Source of the DNA: Oceanisphaera sp. IT1-181
GTDB lineage: Bacteria; Pseudomonadota; Gammaproteobacteria; Enterobacterales; Aeromonadaceae
Assembly: GCF_033807535.1 (NCBI RefSeq)
Contig: NZ_CP136856.1
Location: 2,103,001 to 2,167,000 of the forward strand
DNA length: 64,000 nucleotides
Reading direction: 5' to 3'
Within the stretch, counting starts at the first letter, position 1. Every line of letters starts with the position of its first letter. Below, piece by piece: positions 23,633-30,686 of this stretch. Made by a program: the position numbers and the translations under genes. The notes beneath the pieces were generated by a model. It ran no database searches. It saw only the letters and a list, made by a program, of their open reading frames with translations, and had not been told where the DNA came from.

Positions 23633-25297
23633 ATGTTGCTTCAGCTCACCATCAGTAATTTTGCGATTGTTTCTTTTCTTGAGCTGGACTTGCGTGCCGG
23701 TATGACCAGCATTACCGGTGAAACCGGTGCAGGTAAGTCCATCGCCATCGATGCACTGGCCTTAGCATTGGGTGAGCGCGGAGACTCAGACTCAGTAAGA
23801 CCAGGTGCCGACAAAGCCGATATTAGCGCCCGTTTTCGTATTGATAAACTGCCCCGCGTGAAAGCTTGGCTCAATGAGCAAGAGCTGGATGAGCAAGATG
23901 AATGCATCTTGCGCCGCACTTTAACCCGTGAAGGCCGCTCGCGCGGCTACATTAACGGCATGCCGGTGCCCTTGGCGCAATTAAAAGCACTGGGCGCGTT
24001 ATTGATCAATATTCATGGCCAACATGCCCACCACGCCTTACAAAAATCAGATTTTCAACGCGGCCTGCTCGATGCTTACGCGGGGCATCATCAGCTAATC
24101 CAAAAATCCAGCAAACATTATCAACTGTGGCGCCAACTCAGTAATGAGCGCAAGCAACTTAAATTGGAGCAAGCGCAGTGGCAAGCCCAGCGTCAGCTGC
24201 TTGAATATCAAGTGGCCGAGCTTGATGAATTAGCCTTAAACAAAGATGAATTTCCAGAATTAGAAGCCGAGCATGCGCGCTTGGCCAATGGTGCTGAGCT
24301 GCTAAGTGACTGTCAGCTAGCGCTGAATGTGTTGGCCGATGGTGAAGACAGTAACGCCCTACAGCAATTGCGCCACGGCCTAAAAGTAGTCACAGATTTA
24401 TGCCAAATGGACGGCTTATTAGCCCCCGTTCAAGAAATGATCGAGAGCAGCCTTATCCAACTGGAAGAAGGTCATGCGGAATTAAGTCGCTATTTAGATC
24501 GTTTAGAGCTGGACCCTGAACGCCTATTTGAGGTGGAAGCGCGCATGACTAAAGTGATGGAGCTAGCCCGTAAACACCATGTGCAGCCCGTAGAGTTATC
24601 GCAGTTTCATCAGCAGATAAAAACCCAACTCACCGACATGGACAGCAATGACCATCGACTTGAAGAGCTAAACGAGGAAGTAGACTTAGCCAAAGCGCAG
24701 TTTTTACAAGCCGCCGAGCGACTCAGTCACAGCCGCCAACGCTACGCGCAATCGTTGAATAGCCAAATCACCCAAAGCTTACATCAACTGAGCATGGAGC
24801 ACGGGCGCTTTGAAATTACCGTGACTGCGGATAATAGCGCGGGATTCTCGCCCTTGGGCATAGATAAAGTCGACTTTTTGGTGAGCACTAACCCTGGTCA
24901 GCCCATGAGCCCCTTGGCGAAAGTGGCCTCCGGCGGCGAGCTATCGCGCATCAGCTTGGCCATTCAGGTCATTACCGCGCAAAAAGTAGAAACCCCAACC
25001 CTTATTTTTGATGAAGTGGATGTGGGCGTCAGCGGACCAACAGCCGCCGTGGTGGGCAAGTTATTACGTCAACTTGGCGATTCGACTCAAGTACTGGTGA
25101 TCACCCACCTGCCCCAAGTGGCGGGCAATGGCCATCAGCATTACTTTGTCAGTAAAGACAGCGATAAGCATGAAACACAAACCCGCATGCAAGAGCTAGA
25201 TACCAACAGCCGCTTACAAGAGCTGGCGCGCTTACTCGGTGGCGATAAAATTACCGCCAACACCTTAGCCAATGCCCAAGAGCTATTGGTTAGCTAA
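23633..25297 (+). CDS. recN: DNA repair protein RecN
   Basis: SMC-like ATPase used in double-strand break repair. From the ATG at 23633 (MLLQLTISNFAIV) it has 554 residues, like E. coli RecN; the longer frame starting at 23567 runs through the LexA boxes and is not used. Walker A GETGAGKS at 29-36, Q-loop region GQHAHHAL, a central coiled coil (about 150-340), then SMC signature ASGGELSRISLAI and Walker B TLIFDEVDVGVSG. Two LexA boxes show strong SOS control. Confidence 0.97.
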   Translation: MLLQLTISNFAIVSFLELDLRAGMTSITGETGAGKSIAIDALALALGERGDSDSVRPGADKADISARFRIDKLPRVKAWLNEQELDEQDECILRRTLTREGRSRGYINGMPVPLAQLKALGALLINIHGQHAHHALQKSDFQRGLLDAYAGHHQLIQKSSKHYQLWRQLSNERKQLKLEQAQWQAQRQLLEYQVAELDELALNKDEFPELEAEHARLANGAELLSDCQLALNVLADGEDSNALQQLRHGLKVVTDLCQMDGLLAPVQEMIESSLIQLEEGHAELSRYLDRLELDPERLFEVEARMTKVMELARKHHVQPVELSQFHQQIKTQLTDMDSNDHRLEELNEEVDLAKAQFLQAAERLSHSRQRYAQSLNSQITQSLHQLSMEHGRFEITVTADNSAGFSPLGIDKVDFLVSTNPGQPMSPLAKVASGGELSRISLAIQVITAQKVETPTLIFDEVDVGVSGPTAAVVGKLLRQLGDSTQVLVITHLPQVAGNGHQHYFVSKDSDKHETQTRMQELDTNSRLQELARLLGGDKITANTLANAQELLVS

Positions 25298-25298
25298 A

Positions 25299-25361
25299 CG
25301 TTAATCGTGAGGCGTGAGGCGTGAGGCGTGAGGCGCTGTACGTTAAACGCCGTACGCTTAC
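25299..25361. repeat. Heptad tandem array (9 units) after recN
   Basis: 63 bp in unbroken 7-bp phase: CGTTAAT, four exact CGTGAGG, CGCTGTA, CGTTAAA, CGCCGTA, CGCTTAC. All units begin with CG. It starts 2 bp after the recN stop. Confidence 0.85.
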
Positions 25362-25375
25362 ATCGGATACCGAAC

Positions 25376-25418
25376 TTGTAGAGGCCGTCTTCAGCTGGCC
25401 GGTTTTACGTAGCAAAAC
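25376..25418 (+). repeat. Dispersed 43-bp repeat, copy 1
   Basis: Begins TTGTAGAGGCC and ends with GTTTTAC-n3-GCAAAAC, a small stem-loop. Matches 47821-47863 at 37 of 43 positions, and every difference is a transition. Lies directly after a heptad array, as does the second copy. Confidence 0.7.
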
Positions 25419-25485
25419 GTCTTTTAGCGCAACGCTACTTCTACTCTGGCGCTGTGCAGCGTGAAATAATAACGAATACGCACTA

Positions 25486-25522
25486 AAAAGCCCCGAATCG
25501 TTACGACTCGGGGCTTTTTTAA
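25486..25522. terminator. Bidirectional terminator between recN and udp
   Basis: AAAAAGCCCCGA ... TCGGGGCTTTTTT with an inner TCG/CGA pair, between convergent genes, with A/T tracts on both sides. Confidence 0.9.
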
Positions 25523-25553
25523 TGGTCAATGAACCTTGGAAGCAACCCTTGGC

Positions 25554-26312
25554 CTAAACCAAACGGCGAGCAGCGCCGATCACTATCTCAATCGCCTGTT
25601 GTTCCGCCACTTGTACTTGCACGGGATCGGGCTTTTCTTGCTCACAGCGATTAACGATTACCCCCGCAATACAACCGGCCTTTAATCCCTGACTGGCACA
25701 GAAGGTAAATAAGGTAGCCGACTCCATCTCATAATTGAGCACTCCCATGGCTTGCCACTCAGCAAGGCTGCCTTGCAGACTCGCCGTCACACGGCCTGAA
25801 TAGGTGTCGTAGCGCTCTTGGCCGGGGTAAAATGTATCGGACGAGGCAGTAATGCCCACATGCGGGCTTAAGCCCAATTCGCGCGCCGCATCCACCAGCG
25901 CGCAGCTGCAATCAAAATCGGCCACCGCAGGATATGCCAAAGGTGCAAAATGTAAACTCGCGCCATCTAGGCGTACCGCCGCGTTGGTGACTATCATGTC
26001 GCCCACATTAATAGTGGGCTGAATCGCCCCCGTAGTACCAATGCGCAAGAAAGTGGTCACGCCCAGTTGCGCCAGCTCTTCCAAGGCAATAGAAGTAGAA
26101 GGGCCGCCAATACCGGTTGAGCACACCACCACCGCCTTACCATCCAACTCACCGAGCCAAGAAGTAAATTCACGGTGACTGGCCAGCAAGCGCGGATTAG
26201 AAAGATGCCCAGCAATGCGGGCAACCCTGCTCGGATCGCCGGGCAGAATGGCCAAGCGCGCCCCTTGCAAGTCGTCAGTAGTGACCTTTAAGTGAAAAAC
26301 CTGTGTCGTCAT
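25554..26312 (-). CDS. udp: Uridine phosphorylase
   Basis: Cleaves uridine to uracil and ribose-1-phosphate in pyrimidine salvage. 252 residues from the ATG at 26312 (MTTQVFHLKVTTDDLQG), matching the E. coli 253; the frame is open 18 codons further upstream without support. Motifs: LAILPGDPSRVARIA, CSTGIGGPSTSIALEELAQLG, FLRIGTTGAIQP (phosphate), and GVLNYEMESATLFT (ribose-binding Met-Glu-Ser). Divergent from bamE. Confidence 0.96.
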   Translation of the reverse strand: MTTQVFHLKVTTDDLQGARLAILPGDPSRVARIAGHLSNPRLLASHREFTSWLGELDGKAVVVCSTGIGGPSTSIALEELAQLGVTTFLRIGTTGAIQPTINVGDMIVTNAAVRLDGASLHFAPLAYPAVADFDCSCALVDAARELGLSPHVGITASSDTFYPGQERYDTYSGRVTASLQGSLAEWQAMGVLNYEMESATLFTFCASQGLKAGCIAGVIVNRCEQEKPDPVQVQVAEQQAIEIVIGAARRLV

Positions 26313-26585
26313 AAATTGTCGCTTAACGGTTAAAAATAAATGCAGCTTAACGTAAGGCCGCGCCAATAACAGCCCGCAGGCTTATCCATTAGTAAGGCGG
26401 AAGCCAATGACTCAGCCTAGCTTCAAGCTCGGCCGCGTCGCCACTATTAGTGCTCCCAGAGGGGGCGAAAACCAAGTCAGAAACACATAATGGCCGCGAG
26501 CCAAAATATAACTGTCGCTTGTGCTTTTACAAGGTCTGCCACAGTCGCTATCATGGCCACAAGTCACACAGGATATAGTGCCCAT

Positions 26586-26924
26586 ATGCAACTCAAAACC
26601 TTGATTTTACCGATAATGTTAACCCTGCCTCTGATGGGTTGCGGTCTGGTATATAAAATAGATATTCCACAAGGCAACTACATAGAAGCCAAACAAGTTG
26701 ATCAGCTGCGCCGCGGTATGAGTCAAGAACAGGTCCGCTTTTTGCTGGGCAACCCCATGAGCTTGGACAGCTTCAATCATGAACGCTGGGTCTATCTGTA
26801 CTACTTTAAACCCGGTCGTGGAGAAGTAGAACAAAAGCAGCTGGTGCTTGAGTTCAATAACGGTGCGCTAATGTCAGTAGGCGGCGATTACCCCGCACCC
26901 ATCAACTTCGACCAAGGCTTATAA
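26586..26924 (+). CDS. bamE: Outer membrane assembly lipoprotein BamE (SmpA)
   Basis: Lipoprotein of the BAM complex that inserts beta-barrel proteins in the outer membrane. 112 residues from the ATG at 26586: signal peptide with lipobox LMGC (Cys about residue 19), then YKIDIPQGNYIEAKQVDQL, GMSQEQVRFLLGNPM and WVYLYYF, the SmpA/OmlA-fold pattern. Longer in-frame starts upstream would bury the signal peptide and are rejected. Confidence 0.96.
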   Translation: MQLKTLILPIMLTLPLMGCGLVYKIDIPQGNYIEAKQVDQLRRGMSQEQVRFLLGNPMSLDSFNHERWVYLYYFKPGRGEVEQKQLVLEFNNGALMSVGGDYPAPINFDQGL

Positions 26925-27030
26925 CGCTGATTACCTCGGCAACTCAGCGGCTTTGAGGCAATAAATAACCTAACTGCATCATCATGCCGGACATGCGTCC
27001 GGCGTGCTTAACCTCGCTATTTCTATTCTG

Positions 27031-27417
27031 TCATTCCTTAAGCTCGTCCTCTGCCAGCGCACTGTCTTTGCTCGCTCTCACGCTAGCCCGCCCAGGATTG
27101 GGCCGCCCACCGGTCACCTTATCGGCACGCCCTTCTTCTTTGGCTTGCTCGGCACGACGGCGACGAATATCTTTAGGATCCGCTAATAAGGGCCGATAGA
27201 TTTCGACTCTGTCTCCTGCCCGCAGTTGGCTATCCAGTTTAACCTGACGCCCAAACACGCCAACCATGTTGGTATCTAGGTCAATCTCAGGAAACTGCTG
27301 CAAGATGCCAGACTGGGCGATAACCTGCTGTACATCACAATCTGGCGCAACCTTAAGGCTCAGCACCACTTGCTTATAAGGCAGCGCATACACCACTTCA
27401 ACCTGAATAAGACTCAT
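27031..27417 (-). CDS. rnfH: RnfH/RatB family ubiquitin-like-fold protein
   Basis: 128 residues from the ATG at 27417 (MSLIQVEVVYALPYKQVVLSL); an ATG two codons upstream is the alternative. The beta-grasp core reads GILQQFPEIDLDTNMVGVFGR, split as GILQQFPEI and DTNMVGVFG, then RAGDRVEIYRPLLADPKDIRRRRAEQA. Exact role unknown in the family. Overlaps ratA by about 20 bp, as in the conserved ratA-rnfH pair. The C-terminal 35 residues are charged and variable. Confidence 0.92.
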   Translation of the reverse strand: MSLIQVEVVYALPYKQVVLSLKVAPDCDVQQVIAQSGILQQFPEIDLDTNMVGVFGRQVKLDSQLRAGDRVEIYRPLLADPKDIRRRRAEQAKEEGRADKVTGGRPNPGRASVRASKDSALAEDELKE

Positions 27418-27847
27418 GGCCATACACCTCTCTGGCTCGCTCACTAAAAGAATGTACCATGGCATTGGCCAGCTCCTTAAAGATGCCGCCAAAGGCAAAT
27501 TCCACTAAGCGAGACGTAAATTCAAAATACAATTCTAACTCGACTTTACAGGCATCCTCATCCAATGCCGTAAAGGTCCAGCCGCCATTCAGTGTTTTAA
27601 AAGGCCCGTCGACTAGCTCGACACTAATATGGTGATAAGGCGTTAATACATTGCGGGTGGTAAAAGTTTTACGAATACCCGCCTTAGATACATCCAAGGC
27701 CGCAGTAATGGTATTATCGGACTGCGAAACCACACGGCTTGCCGCACAACCTGGTAAAAACTGCGGATAAGCGTCAATATCATTGACCAACTCATACATT
27801 TGTTGTGCACTAAACATCACTAAGGCACTGCGAGTAATACTCGGCAT
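27398..27847 (-). CDS. ratA: RatA-type START/Coq10 domain protein
   Basis: 149 residues from the ATG at 27847, preceded by AGGAGAG. START-like lipid-binding fold: RSALVMFSAQQMYELVNDI, YPQFLPGC, GGWTFTAL, and C-terminal LVEFAFGGIFKELANAMVHSF. Homologues are annotated as ubiquinone-binding Coq10-like proteins or, in E. coli, as the toxin RatA said to block 70S formation; which applies here is open. Divergent from smpB, the conserved setting. Confidence 0.92.
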   Translation of the reverse strand: MPSITRSALVMFSAQQMYELVNDIDAYPQFLPGCAASRVVSQSDNTITAALDVSKAGIRKTFTTRNVLTPYHHISVELVDGPFKTLNGGWTFTALDEDACKVELELYFEFTSRLVEFAFGGIFKELANAMVHSFSERAREVYGHESYSG

Positions 27848-28028
27848 AATCTCTCCTGACAGCAAATCGACTCGATTTTAACATTAATCTTAGTTGGACT
27901 CACGGCTGTCGAATCAAGACAATTAGGCTGATATAACCGCAGAATCATCACGAAATACGTATAAAAAACACGCAGTTGCTGTATCAGCAATTCCAAAGCC
28001 ATCATTGGCCCCGTATAATGGCGCTACT

Positions 28029-28514
28029 ATGACAAAAAACAAAGCTAAGAAAAAAGTCGGTTCCAGCACCATTGCCCTCAATAGGAAGGCTCGGCACGAA
28101 TATTATGTCGAAGAAAAGTATGAAGCTGGGCTGGAGCTACAAGGATGGGAAGTAAAAGCGATGCGGGCAGGCAAAGCCAATATCGCTGATTCTTACGTAT
28201 TTATACGTAATGGCGAAGCCTTCTTGTTTGCCGCCACCATTACTCCCCTTAACATGGCCTCTACTCACGTAGTGTGCGATCCCATGCGCTCGCGCAAGCT
28301 GTTACTGAAACGGCGCGAGCTCGACCGGTTAGCCACCCTGCTTGACCGCGATGGTTATACCTTAGTGCCACTGGCGCTGTATTGGTCTCAGTCTTGGGTG
28401 AAAATTGAAATTGGCCTAGTGAAAGGCAAAAAAGACCACGACAAGCGCCAAGACGTGAAAGAGCGGGACTGGAAACGCGAAAAAGATCGCATGATGAAGC
28501 ATAAAAATCGTTAA
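28029..28514 (+). CDS. smpB: SsrA-binding protein SmpB
   Basis: Partner of tmRNA in trans-translation, which frees stalled ribosomes. 161 residues from the ATG at 28029 (MTKNKAKKKVGSSTIALNRKARHEY). OB-fold motifs: GLELQGWEVKAMRAGKANI, DSYVFIRNGEAFLF, HVVCDPMRSRKLLL, and the basic C-terminal tail GKKDHDKRQDVKERDW that reaches the decoding centre. The tmRNA gene follows by 42 bp. Confidence 0.97.
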   Translation: MTKNKAKKKVGSSTIALNRKARHEYYVEEKYEAGLELQGWEVKAMRAGKANIADSYVFIRNGEAFLFAATITPLNMASTHVVCDPMRSRKLLLKRRELDRLATLLDRDGYTLVPLALYWSQSWVKIEIGLVKGKKDHDKRQDVKERDWKREKDRMMKHKNR

Positions 28515-28517
28515 TAC

Positions 28518-28546
28518 TTGTGGTTCGGCAAAAATTGCCATACTAT
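28518..28546 (+). promoter_or_regulatory. Sigma70 promoter of ssrA
   Basis: TTGTGG, 17-bp spacer, TACTAT, with the tmRNA 5' end 11 bp after the -10 box. It lies just after the smpB stop. Confidence 0.65.
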
Positions 28547-28556
28547 AACTGGACTT

Positions 28557-28916
28557 GGGGCTGATTCTGGATTCGACGAGATTCTCGAACTCCTAGGTGC
28601 ATGCCGAGGTGCGATAGGCCTCGTTAAAAAATCGCAAAAAAATAGTCGCAAACGACGAAAACTACGCACTAGCAGCTTAATAACCTGTTAGAGCCCTTCT
28701 ACCCTAGCTTGTCTGTGACTTAGGGAATTGGAAGGTCATATCTCACAGAATCGTGTGGAAATCGTGCCTGACGGTGGAAGCATTAAAACTAATTTAGGCT
28801 AGTTATTCTGTGGCGTGTCTGTCCGCAGCAGATGGCGAATGTAATGACTGACTACGCATGTAGTACCGACGATGTAGGTTTTTCGGACGCGGGTTCAAAT
28901 CCCGCCAGCTCCACCA
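28557..28916 (+). ncRNA. ssrA: Transfer-messenger RNA (tmRNA)
   Basis: 360 nt. 5' end GGGGCTGATTCTGGATTCGA and 3' end TTCAAATCCCGCCAGCTCCACCA (key part CCCGCCAGCTCCACCA) form the alanyl tRNA-like domain with encoded CCA. The tag reading frame at 28648-28680 is GCA AAC GAC GAA AAC TAC GCA CTA GCA GCT TAA, giving ANDENYALAA, the same tag as E. coli. Pseudoknot-forming stems follow. Followed by a strong terminator; no direct repeat of the 3' end or integrase is seen, so it does not carry an island here. Confidence 0.97.
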
Positions 28917-28925
28917 ATCGATTGG

Positions 28926-28952
28926 AAAGGCCCCTAACGGGGCCTTTTTTAT
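28926..28952 (+). terminator. Rho-independent terminator of ssrA
   Basis: AAAGGCCCC-TAAC-GGGGCCTTTTTT, 10 bp after the tmRNA CCA end. Confidence 0.93.
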
Positions 28953-29043
28953 GCTTGATCAATAGGTTCGTGCAAAATAAAACTAACCGTAAAGCCACAC
29001 CTTCAGCCACGTTAGCTGATCACATATAGGTTTATGCTGCCTA

Positions 29044-30627
29044 ATGTCTAGTAAGTCTCTTCCTTGGTTTAAACTGCGCGGCCTCATTCTGGTGCTGGCA
29101 GTGTTTAGTGTGCTCATTACCTTGGGCAACAGTTTTTATGCCACCTATGAAGTACAACGCTCATTACTCATCAATAATACGCTAGAGGCTAACCGCGTGT
29201 ATGCGGCTAAGTTAGCGGAAGTCACCGATGTGTTTCTGGATATGGCTCAAGACCGACTGGCTTACAATGCCGAGATGCTCAGTGAGCAGATGCATTCAGA
29301 GGCCAACTTAGTAGCTGAGGTGCGCCGCTTACATGAAACCACAGATACTTTTAACTCTGTGGTGGTGGTCAATGCCAGAGCGAGAGTACTGGCCGTCTCT
29401 CCCGAAGCGCTAGGCCTGAGTGGTGTGACGCTCGAGTCACCGCATGCCTTACAGTCTATAGCGGCAAGAACATCCGTGATCACAGACCCCTTTATTTCCG
29501 CCGCTGGCAATTATTTGATCAGTTTGTCGCATCCTATTTTTGCTGACAATGGCGAGTACGTAGGCTATATCGCAGGCACCATTTATTTGCAGCAAAAAAA
29601 TATTCTTAACGACATTCTTGGCAAACATTACTACCAAGATGGCTCCTACCTGTATGTGGTGGATCGTAATAAGACCTTAATTTACCATCCAAACTCTGCG
29701 CGCATTGGCCAAAAAATTGAGCACAATGCAGCCATTGATCAGGTGATTCTCGGTAAAGAAGGCGCTTATGGGGTCACTAACTCTCAAGGGATAGCAATGT
29801 TAGCCGGCTTTGCCCCTATTGCTAACGCAGGCTGGGGAGTAGTTGCACAAAGACCTAAAACAATGACGCTGGCGGGCTTAGACGGCCATATTATTAAAGT
29901 GTTCTTAAAAAGCCTGCCCTTGGTGTTACTGACGTTATTGGGTATCTGGCTTTCAGCGCTGCTCATTTCACGGCCCTTGTGGCAGTTGGCTCGCGACACC
30001 CGACAGATAGATAATACTCAGATTAATAACAGCTCCATGCAAGATAACATCTCGCACATTAACTCTTGGTACTTTGAAGCCGCTCAACTAAAGCGCGCCA
30101 TTATAAAAAGTATGGGATTACTTAACGATAAAATTTGCCAATTACACAGCGATAGCCATACGGATTCTATGACGGAATTATTAAATCGTCGCGCCATGAC
30201 GCAAGTGCTCGATAGCTATCAGCAAGCGCACACCGCTTTTTCGGTCATCACCTTAGATATCGACTTTTTTAAGCGCATTAATGACACATACGGTCATGAT
30301 GTGGGTGATGAGGTGATCAAAAAACTGGCGCAATTGATGCGCCTTCAAGCACGAAAAGAAGACCAGCTATGCCGCAGTGGTGGGGAAGAGTTTATGATTT
30401 TCTTACCCAACACCCCCCAAGATACTGCTGTTAGGGTAGCCGAACGGCTCAGAGAGCTTATAGCGGCTACCGATATCCCTACTGTAGGCATCATTACTGT
30501 TTCTTTGGGCGTGGCCGATTGGTCGGGTGCAGAGTCGGTAAAAAGTATCAATGAGACTTTAAAACTGGCAGACCAAGCACTGTATCAAGCCAAACAACAG
30601 GGTCGCAATAAAACTGTGGCACTATAA
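29044..30627 (+). CDS. Membrane diguanylate cyclase (dCache-GGDEF)
   Basis: 527 residues. Membrane helix about 12-34, a periplasmic region about 35-275 with dCache-type features (FNSVVVVNARARVLAVSPEA; TDPFISAAGNYLISLSHPIF; SYLYVVDRNKTLIYHPN), second helix about 283-305, then a linker and GGDEF domain. The active site is intact as SGGEEF (GGEEF at 446-450), and the product-inhibition site RxxD (RKED, 437-440) lies five residues before it. DIDFFKRINDTYGHDVGD is the metal/nucleotide region. So an external signal probably drives c-di-GMP synthesis. Faces the GGDEF-EAL gene tail to tail. Confidence 0.92.
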   Translation: MSSKSLPWFKLRGLILVLAVFSVLITLGNSFYATYEVQRSLLINNTLEANRVYAAKLAEVTDVFLDMAQDRLAYNAEMLSEQMHSEANLVAEVRRLHETTDTFNSVVVVNARARVLAVSPEALGLSGVTLESPHALQSIAARTSVITDPFISAAGNYLISLSHPIFADNGEYVGYIAGTIYLQQKNILNDILGKHYYQDGSYLYVVDRNKTLIYHPNSARIGQKIEHNAAIDQVILGKEGAYGVTNSQGIAMLAGFAPIANAGWGVVAQRPKTMTLAGLDGHIIKVFLKSLPLVLLTLLGIWLSALLISRPLWQLARDTRQIDNTQINNSSMQDNISHINSWYFEAAQLKRAIIKSMGLLNDKICQLHSDSHTDSMTELLNRRAMTQVLDSYQQAHTAFSVITLDIDFFKRINDTYGHDVGDEVIKKLAQLMRLQARKEDQLCRSGGEEFMIFLPNTPQDTAVRVAERLRELIAATDIPTVGIITVSLGVADWSGAESVKSINETLKLADQALYQAKQQGRNKTVAL

Positions 30628-30686
30628 GCAGTAAGAAGTAAGTGGCGCATGGATGGAATGGCTTATTAAGCCACAAGGGCTGTCAG

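Noticed and set aside
28557..28916. tmRNA gene as an integration site for a genomic island
   Set aside because: No integrase, no second copy of the tmRNA 3' end and no composition change follow; the next gene is a diguanylate cyclase in ordinary context.
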